A stretch of 60,899 bases of DNA, taken from Caldithrix abyssi (lineage in GTDB: Bacteria; Calditrichota; Calditrichia; Calditrichales; Calditrichaceae). Positions within the stretch are counted from its first letter, which is position 1. Every line of letters starts with the position of its first letter. The notes under the pieces are model-generated. The model did not search any database. It was given only the letters and a program-made list of their open reading frames with translations, and was not told the origin of the DNA. The position numbers and the translations under genes were made by a program. The stretch spans positions 1-60,899 of the forward strand of contig DRQG01000067.1 of the NCBI GenBank assembly GCA_011369465.1, read 5' to 3'. Below are positions 9,891 through 18,754 of the stretch, in pieces.

Positions 9891-10422
9891 GGTCTTTCCT
9901 CCTTCATCATTTTCCGTTCATTTGCGTTGCCCCAAACCTGGCCGCTAAATATACAAAATTTTTCCTTTTTGTACTACACATTACAAAAGAAAAGAAACAC
10001 TATGGGTGATGAATTTTCCGGTAAAAAATATTTTTATGCTTGACAAACTGTGAAGAGGGGTATCATATTTATAACGAATTCTCTTCAGCGTTTCTTGTTT
10101 TAACAGCCGAAAGCGAGAAGCCCGTCTTGAACGGATAACGCCCTAACTACGGGCCGGGCGCAAGTCGGAACAGAAATACAGTTTTAAGCTGCCTGCTCTC
10201 ACAAACCAACGAATAATAGACCGCCTGCCGAATAGTGACGCTTGCGTCCTAAATGAAAAAGGATTTTATTAGGCCATTAACATAAAGCAGAAGGCCTACA
10301 ATAATGTGGTATGTAAAATATTATTCTAAATCGCATCATGTAAAATGCCAGTTTGAAATTATTTAAATAGATGAAACAAATGGCTTTAAAAGATATTTTT
10401 TTGTTAAATATAGAATAACTAA
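9891..10422. other. Gene-free stretch
   Basis: 532 bases between two divergent genes with no convincing ORF. A TTGACA at 10040-10045 is followed 17 bases later by TCATAT, a possible plus-strand promoter, but it lies nearly 360 bases before the next start codon. A short stem GCCC-TAACTAC-GGGC occurs near 10140. I see no tRNA or riboswitch. Confidence 0.5.
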
Positions 10423-11727
10423 ATGATGAGAAAAATTACCATAATAATATCCTACATAGTCTTGATTAATATCCACCTTTTTGCCCAGAACTGGCAGTTT
10501 TTAGGATTAGAAGGTGAAAGTATTTCTGCAATTGCAGTAGATTGGTCGAACCCAAATATTATATATGCCGGCAGCAGCAGTGGTTATAGCTCAGGGAGAA
10601 TAGGTGGGATTTTTAAAAGTATAAATGGTGGAACTGTATGGGATACATTGATAAGAGGGGTAACCGTCCGTGATTTGGATATTCATCCAAAAAATACGCG
10701 GATTATTTATGCAACTTTAGGATTGAATGTCCTTACAACACCGGGTATTATAAAATCGGAGGATGGAGGAACTAGTTGGTTTTGGGCTGATTCTGGAATT
10801 ATAAAAAGCTGGGAAGAAGGTTCTCTTGAATTAGTTATAGATCCAAAAAATCCGGATACATTATATACAGGTACTTCGGGATTTTACGGTGGCAGATTTT
10901 ATAAAAGTGTAGATGGCGGAAAATTCTGGTTCTCCCTTGGTGATTCAACAAGATTGCATGAGGGAGTAACAGCCATTGAGATTGATCCTGAAAATACTGA
11001 TGTGATTTATGCCGGAACGGCTTTTAACGGTAACCTGTTAAAATCAAAAGATGGTGGTAATACCTGGCAAGTTACCAGTTTACCTGAAGTAGGAATTGTA
11101 TATGATATTGAGATAGATCTAAAGTATATTAATTATATTTATTGTGGAGCATGGCTATACGGTTTTTATTTTAGTAATGATGCGGGTAAAACATGGAAAA
11201 ATTATAATGATGGTTTACCTGATTCAATAACAGTTTATAAAATTCAAGTTAAGGATAATAGAATTTTCATTGTGGCAAATTGGAGAGATTCTGGCGGTAT
11301 TTATATGCGAGAATCTGATAGCCATTGGCATAAAATTGGAATTAATGGAGATAGGGTTAATACTATATTATTGAATGAACAAAACATCTATGCTGGATAT
11401 AATGGCATATATAAAAAGAATATATTAGCGGATATAAATGATAAAAGAATCAAAACAAAAAAAAATAAGTCGATATTTCTATCTAATTATCCAAATCCAT
11501 TTAACAATACGACTATAATTAAATATCAAATATCTTCAAAAAGTTTTATTGAAATAGAAATATTTGATGTGCTAGGAAGAAAACAAAAAACTCTTTTAAA
11601 AGAATCCAAAAATCCGGGAAATTATAAATTGAAATTTATTGTCAAAGATTTAGCAAGCGGTATTTATATTGTTCAGTTAAAAACAGAAAAAGAAATAATA
11701 AGGAGAAAGATGATAAAATTGAGGTAA
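10423..11727 (+). CDS. Secreted Asp-box (sortilin-like) propeller protein with T9SS sorting domain
   Basis: The product has 434 residues. The signal peptide is residues 1-22 (hydrophobic, ends LFAQ). The body holds about five Asp-box (BNR) repeats of the S-x-D-x-G-x-x-W type: SINGGTVW, SEDGGTSW, SVDGGKFW, SKDGGNTW and SNDAGKTW. The C-terminal 80 residues form a T9SS type A sorting domain with NYPNPFNNTTIIKY, FDVLGR, and a final RRKMIKLR. It should be exported and then handled by the type IX machinery at the cell surface. Function beyond a likely beta-propeller is unknown. The gene is clearly AT-rich (about one third GC in a sampled line) compared with the neighbouring genes, and I see no Shine-Dalgarno before ATG 10423. 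Both suggest a foreign or fast-evolving gene. Confidence 0.85.
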   Translation: MMRKITIIISYIVLINIHLFAQNWQFLGLEGESISAIAVDWSNPNIIYAGSSSGYSSGRIGGIFKSINGGTVWDTLIRGVTVRDLDIHPKNTRIIYATLGLNVLTTPGIIKSEDGGTSWFWADSGIIKSWEEGSLELVIDPKNPDTLYTGTSGFYGGRFYKSVDGGKFWFSLGDSTRLHEGVTAIEIDPENTDVIYAGTAFNGNLLKSKDGGNTWQVTSLPEVGIVYDIEIDLKYINYIYCGAWLYGFYFSNDAGKTWKNYNDGLPDSITVYKIQVKDNRIFIVANWRDSGGIYMRESDSHWHKIGINGDRVNTILLNEQNIYAGYNGIYKKNILADINDKRIKTKKNKSIFLSNYPNPFNNTTIIKYQISSKSFIEIEIFDVLGRKQKTLLKESKNPGNYKLKFIVKDLASGIYIVQLKTEKEIIRRKMIKLR

Positions 11728-12099
11728 ACTATGATGATATTTATACGACTCCCATCATTTTAATTAGCAAAAATACCCCTCAGATGATTTCCTTTCTTGA
11801 GTACAAAAGCAAATTAAAGTCAAATGGAAATTAAAATTTCCCACTTCGTTTCCCCGGTTAACTATTGTTTAATTTGATTTGGCGAATAACCCCATTTTGC
11901 GTTTTCTAGCTAACGGTACCTGTCCTTGAATTTTAATAATTCATGAATAATGAAGCACTCTATCCAATATAACAACCGCGAGCTGGCGGGCAAAATGCTG
12001 CTGCGTTGAGAGCCTCTATATTTGAGGCGCAATACCTTGTAAGTCTCATAGAGGGAAACAGCTGAAGAATATTAGAAAATATCTTACCGGGCGGGCGTT
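11728..12099. other. Gene-free stretch after the T9SS gene
   Basis: About 370 bases without a credible ORF. The first part stays AT-rich like the preceding gene. It ends at a long perfect palindrome (12100-12132). Nothing else recognised. Confidence 0.5.
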
Positions 12100-12132
12100 A
12101 GACCTTCCGGGTCTGCGAGACCCGGAAGGTCT
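12100..12132. repeat. Perfect 15-bp inverted repeat with 3-base loop
   Basis: Left arm AGACCTTCCGGGTCT (12100-12114), loop GCG, right arm AGACCCGGAAGGTCT (12118-12132). No T-run follows on either side, so it is not a canonical terminator. The element is a strong hairpin of REP/MITE type. Confidence 0.9.
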
Positions 12133-12191
12133 GGAAAACGGTCTTTGCGGCAATACGAATTAGTTGCAGCAAAACAAGTTACATTGGACAT

Positions 12192-12229
12192 AAAAAAACG
12201 CTTCCATCGCTTTAAACAATGGAAGCGTT
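12192..12229 (-). terminator. Rho-independent terminator of the POT transporter gene
   Basis: An 11-bp stem, AACGCTTCCAT (12197-12207) and ATGGAAGCGTT (12219-12229), is preceded on the plus strand by seven A. Read on the minus strand this is a hairpin followed by a U-run, about 100 bases after the stop of the transporter gene. Confidence 0.85.
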
Positions 12230-12332
12230 AACAATAAGGTAAATTTTTAAACCTGTTTAACAGAGGAAGAAGCGCTGAAATCACAAATGATAATCAACAC
12301 TCCATAATTCCACCTTTCCATCAATCCAATTT

Positions 12333-14048
12333 TTAGGCTCCTTCGGTAGCGTGTTTCAGCTTGTTGAGCACCAGACGCACCATTAAAGCGGAAAGGAAAA
12401 GCAGGACGGTTAAAATCCCGAAAAACTGGTCGTGCGTCAGCGTATTGTAAAAACTGCCGATCAAGCCGGACAGGTAGTTGCCCACCGCCGTGGCGCCGAA
12501 CCAGCCGCCCATCATCAAACCGCGCATACGGGCCGGGGCCACTTTGGAAACGAAGGACAGCCCCATGGGACTGAGGAACAGCTCGCCGATGGTGACTACA
12601 AAATAGGACGAAATTAACCAATTAGGCGACATGTTGTTGGCGTCGGCGTTACCCCCTGCCAGCGAAGCAATAATCATAATAACCATAGCCAAACCGGAAA
12701 TAAACATACCGATACCGATTTTTCCCGGGCTGGAAGGTTCCTTGCCGCGCTTGCGCAGCCAATTGAACAGCGACACCACCAGCGGCGTAAGCAGCAGAAT
12801 AAACAAGGGGTTAAACGTGGCATAGGTTTCGGCATTCAACAAATAGTAACCCGGTTTTACCTGCGGGTAACGCTCGGATAAAAGATCGCGGTTCATTTTG
12901 CGGAATTCGGCTTTTTTTTCGCCCACTTGCTCCAGGTTATTATCCGCCATCAGTTTATCCAGCAGTTTAACGCGCTTTACCATGGCGATTCTTTTGTTAT
13001 CGGGTATTTTTACGGAATACAATCCAAACACGGAAAGGTCTTTTTTAAGCTCTTGCGGATCAACATTTTCATACGGGAAGTGTTCGACTCTTACGCCGTT
13101 TTTATAGAATAAATCCGGTTCGCGGATCAATTGATTTAATTTATTTAAATCCTCCTCGCCAGGCTGATCGCTTAAATTTAACTGCGCCAACTTCTGAGCC
13201 AGAGGAATGCTGTCGTTCAATGCCGCCTGCTTAAAACCCTGCCAGTCGGTAAAGTCAGACTCTCTTAACGTATATTCATCCACAGTGGAACGTTGAGCGA
13301 AAAGCGTTAAAGCGAAGCCGTTTTGATGGAAGGACATCCAGAAAAAGATAACAATCAGGAAGATGATGCCCAGCGCCACCAGTCGTTCCCGTTCCTTTTC
13401 CGGGCTGAGTCGTTCGGCTTCCTGCGCTTTTTGGTTTTCCTGCCCGGCCTCATGTTTGTTATCCGCGTAGATATATTTGCTTTTCCAGACTTCAAATACG
13501 ATTAGCGATAGCGCCATACCGATCGCCGCAGCCATAAAGGCAGAATTATAATTGCCGAAAACATCATGTAAAAAGGTAGCCGCCAACGGAGCTATGAAGG
13601 CGCCCAGATTGATGCCCATATAGAAAATATTATAGCCAACGTCTTTAATGGGGCTTCCCGGCTCATAAAGGTTGCCCACCAGCACGGATATATTGGCCTT
13701 AAACATACCGTTACCGATAATCATCACAATCAAAGCCACATAGAACAGCCAGATGCGATCGGGACCGGAAAAGGCCAGCATAGCATAGCCGGTACCAAGT
13801 GTGATAGCTCCGATAATAATCGTTTTGCGGTAGCCCAAAAATTTATCGGCAATCCAGCCGCCGGCAATGGGCGTAAAATATACAAACCCAAGAAACAGGC
13901 CGTAAATCTGTCCTTTGTAGGCGTCGCTCCAGCCCAGTGTTTCGTCCATATACAAGGTGAATACGGCCAGCATGGTGTAAAAGCCAAACCGTTCCCACAT
14001 CTCAGTAAAGAAAAGAGTCATCAGTCCTTTGGGGTGATTCTTCAGCAT
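12333..14048 (-). CDS. POT/PTR2 family proton-coupled oligopeptide transporter
   Basis: A 571-residue inner-membrane transporter of the major facilitator superfamily. The ExxERF motif appears as EMWERFGFYTM (about residues 16-26). The PTR2 signature region GGWIADKFLGYRKTII follows at about 63-78, then NISVLVGNLYEPGSP. Family members import di- and tripeptides with protons. A long loop of more than 100 mostly polar residues (after about residue 270) lies before the C-terminal helices, as in other FCB-group POT proteins. AAAGGAGCGCTT before ATG 14048 is a good ribosome binding site. It is probably a single-gene unit with its own terminator at 12192-12229. Confidence 0.9.
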   Translation of the reverse strand: MLKNHPKGLMTLFFTEMWERFGFYTMLAVFTLYMDETLGWSDAYKGQIYGLFLGFVYFTPIAGGWIADKFLGYRKTIIIGAITLGTGYAMLAFSGPDRIWLFYVALIVMIIGNGMFKANISVLVGNLYEPGSPIKDVGYNIFYMGINLGAFIAPLAATFLHDVFGNYNSAFMAAAIGMALSLIVFEVWKSKYIYADNKHEAGQENQKAQEAERLSPEKERERLVALGIIFLIVIFFWMSFHQNGFALTLFAQRSTVDEYTLRESDFTDWQGFKQAALNDSIPLAQKLAQLNLSDQPGEEDLNKLNQLIREPDLFYKNGVRVEHFPYENVDPQELKKDLSVFGLYSVKIPDNKRIAMVKRVKLLDKLMADNNLEQVGEKKAEFRKMNRDLLSERYPQVKPGYYLLNAETYATFNPLFILLLTPLVVSLFNWLRKRGKEPSSPGKIGIGMFISGLAMVIMIIASLAGGNADANNMSPNWLISSYFVVTIGELFLSPMGLSFVSKVAPARMRGLMMGGWFGATAVGNYLSGLIGSFYNTLTHDQFFGILTVLLFLSALMVRLVLNKLKHATEGA

Positions 14049-14174
14049 AAGCGCTCCTTTTTCGGTTAATTTTCAAACAAAAGGATAAAAAAAATAAAGG
14101 GTCAATATACTAAAAGATGAAGAGTGAATCAAAATTACCGGATGGACGATTAAGCGATGGAAATAAGATTACGA

Positions 14175-14460
14175 GTAAAAAGGGACATAGGGGCAAAGGG
14201 ACAAAGGCGGGGAAAGAGTACAAAGTACATAGTATTTAGTACTTAGTATGAAAGTGACGAGTGACGCGTGATGAGAGATTGGAAAATAGAAACTCGAAAC
14301 TTGAAACTGGAAAATAGAAACTGGGAACTGGGAACGAAATGAAAAATGACAAAAGACAAAAGACAAATGACAAATGAAAGATGAAAAATGAAAAAGTTTA
14401 TAACCGATAGCTGATAGCCGAGAGCTGACAGCCAATAGCCAATAGCCGATAGCTAACTAA
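14175..14460. repeat. Intergenic mosaic of degenerate 7-9 base repeats
   Basis: The gap 14049-14494 holds successive word families. They are GGGACAAAGG-type (14179-14212), AGTACATAGTA-type (14213-14250), GAAACTGGAAAATAG-type (14283-14335), GACAAAAGACAAATG-type (14344-14392) and GATAGCCGATAGC-type (14401-14456). Most are the reverse complements of families seen at 1318-1618 and 29745-30437. No gene is seen here. Confidence 0.85.
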
Positions 14461-14494
14461 ACAACTTAATAACCAACAACCGATCTCTATTCAT

Positions 14495-15193
14495 TTACTT
14501 CTTTATACCCAGCCATTTTACGATGGTTTGATAATCCTCGAGATTTTCTGCGGCAAAATCGGGATTTTCTTTTTGTAAATCATCCATATTGGTTACGCCG
14601 CTGGCTACGGCCAGGGAATGTATGCCTGCTGCATGGGCACACCGGACATCATGGATACTATCACCGATTACCCAGATGTGATCTGTTTCAAACTTACGGC
14701 GATAATATTTTTGCGCACGGGCTATGGCCAAAGGCGGGAGATCGGTGCGGTGTTTACTGTCGTTCCCAAAAGCTCCCAATGGAAAGGCTTCGTATAGATC
14801 AACCGCTCGTAGTTTAGCCTGCGCACTTTGCATCATATTACCCGTCACCAAGCCCAGATAACAATGTTCGGTTTGTACACAATGGTCCACAAGTTGTTTT
14901 ACGCCGGGCAGCAACGCAGGTACTGCGCCGTTGTAAATTTCGCTGCATAGGGCATCCACGAATTCCGTTAATATAGATTCGGTCTGCGCGGCTCTTTCTT
15001 CTACCGGAAAATGATTCATTTCGAGAATCGTTTCGACAATCTGAGGGTCGGTCATACCGGAGTAACGCAAATCGAAACCGTTCTCAAAATGAGGAAAACG
15101 GCGCAGCATAATTTCTTTAAACACACGGCGCGACAAACCGCGGCTCGTCAGCAAGGTACCATCAATGTCAAACAAAACTAATGTTGAGTGCAT
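14495..15193 (-). CDS. HAD-superfamily hydrolase (phosphoglycolate phosphatase-like)
   Basis: The product has 232 residues. HAD motif I is LVLFDIDGTLL (nucleophile Asp9, acid Asp11), motif II is in LGLVTGN, and motif IV is VIGDSIHDVRCAHAAG. An alpha-helical cap lies between motifs I and II, as in the phosphoglycolate phosphatase/beta-phosphoglucomutase group. It likely dephosphorylates a small cytosolic phosphometabolite; the substrate is not readable. It lies between two repeat-filled gaps, without operon partners. Confidence 0.85.
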   Translation of the reverse strand: MHSTLVLFDIDGTLLTSRGLSRRVFKEIMLRRFPHFENGFDLRYSGMTDPQIVETILEMNHFPVEERAAQTESILTEFVDALCSEIYNGAVPALLPGVKQLVDHCVQTEHCYLGLVTGNMMQSAQAKLRAVDLYEAFPLGAFGNDSKHRTDLPPLAIARAQKYYRRKFETDHIWVIGDSIHDVRCAHAAGIHSLAVASGVTNMDDLQKENPDFAAENLEDYQTIVKWLGIKK

Positions 15194-15265
15194 AAAATTT
15201 ATTTCCCGTTAAGGACTCTTACTTTTTTTCTCAGCCACAATAAGCACACAAGGATTTTTTCTTAG

Positions 15266-15313
15266 GTACTATGTACTATGTACTATGTACTATGTACTAT
15301 GTACTATGTACTA
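15266..15313. repeat. Perfect tandem heptamer GTACTAT, 6.9 copies
   Basis: Six full copies of GTACTAT plus six more bases, without a mismatch, just after the 3' end of the LytS-like kinase gene (stop at 15304; the repeat overlaps the last codons). It is the only perfect array among the degenerate repeats in this window and a likely site of copy-number change. Confidence 0.95.
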
Positions 15314-16386
15314 CCAATTAATTTCCTGTTTTTCTCCTCGGTGGGCAAATAAAGTTGGGCTAAAAACATATTTTCTGTTTTTTGAGTTTGTAAACGTGCT
15401 TCATCACCGTAAAAAACTTTTATACGCTTTTGGAGTGTGGACAACCCCAATCCAGCTCCTCCGCTTACCTCAGTCTCTTTTTCCAACGGATTTTTTATGG
15501 TTATTTGTATGGAATTATTCAGGCTGCGGGCAGTTATGGTGATCTTTCCCCCCAGCAATGATGGTTCTATTCCGTATTTAACCGCATTTTCCGCGAGCGG
15601 TAACAGAGCAAAAGGCAAAATATGATGCTGCACGGCTTGTTTATCGATTTGGTACTCCACCTTAAGCCGGTTACCCAGTCGGATTTTTTCGATGCTTAAA
15701 TAATTGCGTAGATGCTCCAATTCCTGTTCCAGAGTAACGCTTTCTTTTTGCCCGTGTTGTAAACTATACCGTAAAAATTCCGCAAGTTTTAAACTGACTT
15801 GCCGGGCTTTATCCGGCGCATTTATTGTTAATGCAGACAATGCGGTTAAACTGTTAAACAAAAAATGGGGATGAATAGTGCTTCGCAAAGCGTTTAATTC
15901 AGCCTGACTGCCCAACAGTTTATTCTTGAGCGCCTCCTGTTCCGCTTCCTGCGCCCGTTCCAATGATAACAGCAAATAATTGGCCGTACAGGAAAGAAAA
16001 TAAAACATAAAACCGGTTACCGCCAGCATCGGCCAGGCTTGAGTAAATCGGTCACGCCAAATAGCACTTTCTTTAATCAGGGTTAGCGCTTCGCTATAGA
16101 TCATAGCCAGTTGCAGCCAGACCGCTACAAATATCACGGCTGCTGCAAATTGTTTTAATCCCACAGTAATAATATTTTTTACATCCAGCGGAATACCCTT
16201 GCAAATATACCAGGTTGAAAGCAGAAAGAAGAGCAAAATAAACAGGGGCGGCCCGCTCAGTATCGCCGCTTCCTGTAAAGAATACGAGCCCAATACACTT
16301 TGTATATAAACCAGCGTTGCGGTTACGGGAATCCAGCTGATAAAAACAAGGATGACCGTTTTGGAATTTTTAAGCAGAGGATGCAT
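15304..16386 (-). CDS. LytS/YehU-type membrane sensor histidine kinase
   Basis: The product has 360 residues. Four or five hydrophobic segments fill the first 145 residues. A His_kinase (PF06580-type) module follows with IHPHFLFNSL (His about 172-174) and the ATPase N-box LPLAENAVKYGIEPS, then a GLGLSTLQKR G-box. ATG 16386 is preferred to 16410 because it follows the stop of the LiaF-like gene by one base (TGAGATG) with GGAGG inside the end of that gene. The two are therefore translationally coupled. Its natural partner would be a LytTR regulator; the only one in the window is at 18965-19714. The last codons run into the GTACTAT array. Confidence 0.85.
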   Translation of the reverse strand: MHPLLKNSKTVILVFISWIPVTATLVYIQSVLGSYSLQEAAILSGPPLFILLFFLLSTWYICKGIPLDVKNIITVGLKQFAAAVIFVAVWLQLAMIYSEALTLIKESAIWRDRFTQAWPMLAVTGFMFYFLSCTANYLLLSLERAQEAEQEALKNKLLGSQAELNALRSTIHPHFLFNSLTALSALTINAPDKARQVSLKLAEFLRYSLQHGQKESVTLEQELEHLRNYLSIEKIRLGNRLKVEYQIDKQAVQHHILPFALLPLAENAVKYGIEPSLLGGKITITARSLNNSIQITIKNPLEKETEVSGGAGLGLSTLQKRIKVFYGDEARLQTQKTENMFLAQLYLPTEEKNRKLIGST

Positions 16387-16387
16387 C

Positions 16388-17137
16388 TCAGTTTTTTGCC
16401 TCCACCCCACCCATAATGGCTGTTCCGCGGATAATTAACCGCTTGGGTTTGGAAGAAAAATCAGCATTCGGCACTCTGTCCGCAGAATGGATGGTTTTAT
16501 TATCCATACTCCCTAAAATCGGCACACCGGTCATATTCACCTGCCAGGATTCCGGTACGCGAATTTCAATGCCTCCCCACATGGCAAAAACATCCAGCGC
16601 AATTTCATCGCCTTTAAAATCAGCCCTGGTCAGATCGATTGTGCCGCCGCCCATAATGGCCGTGATTTTTCCGCCTTTTAAATCCTGCGTATTAAAACGA
16701 TGATCCCCCCCGCCTACAATGAAAGCCAAATTTATATAATCGCTGGATGGATCGATGCGACGGCCGGGCCAGGCGTTTTTACGCAGAATGGAGTAACCGA
16801 TAAAGATGAGAATCAGCGGCCAGATCATCCGGAAATTAAAATCGATAATATCCAAATTATTGAGTAAAAAAGCAGAGCCGAGTATAAGCAGAAAAATACC
16901 TGCTCCGGTTTGCCGACTCTCCTGGGGTTGTAAAACTTGTCCCAGGCCAATCAAAATCAGGATTAAAGGCCACCATTCCCATACATTTAAACCAAGATCG
17001 ATACCCAAATTCCGCAAAAGATAGATGACGCCCGCCAAAATTATAAATAACCCGATGATAGCCCGCGTATCAAAGAGAGTTCGTGCAGATGTTTCATGCC
17101 GATTTTCGTAGCTTTTATGGTAGTTATCTTGTACCAT
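16388..17137 (-). CDS. LiaF-like membrane protein (DUF5668 region plus LiaF C-terminal beta domain)
   Basis: About 249 residues. The N-terminal half has two pairs of hydrophobic segments with the repeated pattern VWEWWPLILILIGLGQ and FRMIWPLILIFIGY. The C-terminal half is a glycine-rich adhesin-like beta region (IMGGGTIDLTRADFKG, FAMWGGIEIRVPESW) typical of LiaF/YvqF proteins. In Bacillus, LiaF restrains the kinase LiaS during cell-envelope stress. Here it is coupled to a LytS-type kinase, so a similar restraint role is inferred. ATG 17137 is chosen because AGGGAGAAAG lies just upstream; ATG 17158 has no such site. Confidence 0.8.
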   Translation of the reverse strand: MVQDNYHKSYENRHETSARTLFDTRAIIGLFIILAGVIYLLRNLGIDLGLNVWEWWPLILILIGLGQVLQPQESRQTGAGIFLLILGSAFLLNNLDIIDFNFRMIWPLILIFIGYSILRKNAWPGRRIDPSSDYINLAFIVGGGDHRFNTQDLKGGKITAIMGGGTIDLTRADFKGDEIALDVFAMWGGIEIRVPESWQVNMTGVPILGSMDNKTIHSADRVPNADFSSKPKRLIIRGTAIMGGVEAKN

Positions 17138-17229
17138 GTCTTTCTCCCTAAAATCCATTTATCCTCTTTTATAATAAACATACAAAAATAACCATAAAAT
17201 GTTACCGGATTTTCGATGAACAACCGGTT

Positions 17230-17241
17230 TTCATCGATGAA
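17230..17241. promoter_or_regulatory. Palindrome TTCATCGATGAA, possible operator
   Basis: A perfect 12-base palindrome about 90 bases before the LiaF-like gene and 107 bases before the divergent small gene. A related TTTCGATGAA lies at 17211-17220, and ACCGG is repeated in between. Its position in a divergent promoter region is the only functional hint. Confidence 0.3.
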
Positions 17242-17347
17242 TGACGGAAGTTGATCTGATTTAACGGAATTTATATGTCCCCGCTAAATTTCAAGGAACG
17301 AATAACGATAATGAATGTTAGTGGATACATCAAAAAGGAATTTGAAA

Positions 17348-17764
17348 ATGGCATCGGATTTAATGGATGAATTAGTTATAAACGGTCTGCATTCCATCAA
17401 TTTTTTGTTCAGTTCACTGCGCCGTTTTGAGGATGACGCCTGGCACAGCATTGAGGGCGATGTAGGACAGCGGTTGTTTGAGCAGCTTTCCGCCACCACC
17501 GATTACCCGGTCGAAAAAGTAAATTCCACTACCTGGCAAAACGGTAACGAAGTTTTAGAGGATAACTATTATTCCGTCCAGTTAGAATGCTCTTCTGTAC
17601 GCCGGGAATACGATCTGAAACAGGATCTGGAATATTTTATCCAACTACAAGATGATTACCCAATGACACAACTCTATCTAAACGGAAAATTTGAGATCAA
17701 CGATTTCAACCGGAGCCAAGTCCGGAACTGGTTGATGCAAGCTGCAAAAACAGAAGCGGTTTAA
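17348..17764 (+). CDS. Hypothetical 138-residue acidic protein
   Basis: I do not recognise a family. The product is hydrophilic, without signal peptide or membrane helix, and has several acidic stretches and a single Cys. ATG 17348 is chosen over 17315 because AAAGGAA lies 8 bases upstream. Its stop overlaps the stop of the minus-strand small Cys-rich gene (17761-17973). The GC content and codon pattern look like the neighbours, which supports a real gene. Confidence 0.6.
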   Translation: MASDLMDELVINGLHSINFLFSSLRRFEDDAWHSIEGDVGQRLFEQLSATTDYPVEKVNSTTWQNGNEVLEDNYYSVQLECSSVRREYDLKQDLEYFIQLQDDYPMTQLYLNGKFEINDFNRSQVRNWLMQAAKTEAV

Positions 17765-17973
17765 AAAGAAGTTTTCGGACGGCGCGAACCATAGTCGGCT
17801 GCACAGGGCGCATTTTTGGTGACATATTTTTCCAGCTTGGTGCACCATAAGGCCATAAAAGTGCGGCACGTTCCTGAACCGTCAATGGCATTTTCTTTGG
17901 GAAATTCGGCAAAATCGCAACGTAAATCACAGAAACGGATACGGCTGCTGTTTACACCGGCGTTATCGGACAT
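17761..17973 (-). CDS. Small Cys-rich conserved-looking protein, possible metal binder
   Basis: 70 residues when started at ATG 17973 (ATG 17988 gives 75). Five cysteines: FCDLRC (15 and 19), GTCRTF (36), LWCTKL (44) and NAPC (57). A DGSGTCRTF core and a basic C-terminus also stand out. The pattern resembles short uncharacterised proteins of anaerobic bacteria that I recall by the motif only. A zinc or iron-sulfur site is inferred from the Cys spacing. No strong ribosome binding site is visible. Confidence 0.6.
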   Translation of the reverse strand: MSDNAGVNSSRIRFCDLRCDFAEFPKENAIDGSGTCRTFMALWCTKLEKYVTKNAPCAADYGSRRPKTSF

Positions 17974-18057
17974 AAGCTTTACAACCATGTTTATTTAAAC
18001 ATTGTTTCCGGATTAACATAGTATAGAAATGTCCCTTTATTAATAATAAATAATTAA

Positions 18058-18711
18058 CTACTCAATTATGTTCCAGCCACGTTTTCCGGCAATTTTATTA
18101 AGGGATTTGTCCGGTGTTACGCAAACCGGATGACCGACTATTTCCAGTACCGGAATATCGGAATGAGAATCACCATAGTACCAGGTCTCTTCGATACTAA
18201 ATCCATGTTCTTCACAGTAGGCGCGCAAACGATGCACCTTTTCCATTCCATAGCAGTAGGCGCCTCGCGGGCGGCCTGTGAGTAAACCGTTTTGCACTTC
18301 CATTTCGGAACAAACCGTATCGTCCATTTTAAGATATTCTTTTACAGGGATGCACATGTATGCGGTTGAAGCCGAGAGAATAACAACCCGTCCGCCATTT
18401 TGCCGGTGACGGCGTATTTCCCGGACAATGTCCTCACGAATATGCGTTTTTAATTGTTCATCAAAAATACGCTTGCTAAACCGAACCATGTCTTCTTCCG
18501 GAGTGCCTTTGAGCAGCCCGGACACTTTTGCCATGATCATTTCCGGTGAGATGACTCCGATGCGATAGCCGAGAGAAAGCAGCATAACCCGTAAGATGTC
18601 TTTGCGTTTCATAAGCCCGTTTTCCAGGGCATGTTCCACCATAAGCTTGCCGCTGTTTACATTGAAAATGGTATTGTCCAGATCAAAAAACGCTGCATAC
18701 GGTTGAGTCAT
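18058..18711 (-). CDS. HAD-IB family phosphatase (SerB-like fold)
   Basis: The product has 217 residues. Motif I is AAFFDLDNTIF (Asp10, Asp12), a helical subclass I cap follows, motif II is VVILSAST and motif IV is YYGDSHSDIPVLE. The HAD-IB class includes phosphoserine phosphatase and lyso-lipid or acyl phosphate phosphatases; its exact substrate is unclear. The EYCYG-type tail motif of phosphoserine phosphatase is not evident. It is flanked downstream (18712-18964) by a repeat-filled gap. Confidence 0.85.
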   Translation of the reverse strand: MTQPYAAFFDLDNTIFNVNSGKLMVEHALENGLMKRKDILRVMLLSLGYRIGVISPEMIMAKVSGLLKGTPEEDMVRFSKRIFDEQLKTHIREDIVREIRRHRQNGGRVVILSASTAYMCIPVKEYLKMDDTVCSEMEVQNGLLTGRPRGAYCYGMEKVHRLRAYCEEHGFSIEETWYYGDSHSDIPVLEIVGHPVCVTPDKSLNKIAGKRGWNIIE

Positions 18712-18754
18712 AAGCGTTTGGTTCCTGTTTATGGTTTAGCGGAGCAATGAATCG

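Noticed and set aside
10040-10068. TTGACA with TCATAT as promoter of the AT-rich T9SS gene
   Set aside because: The distance of over 350 bases to the start codon and the poor -10 box make it weak; kept only as a remark.
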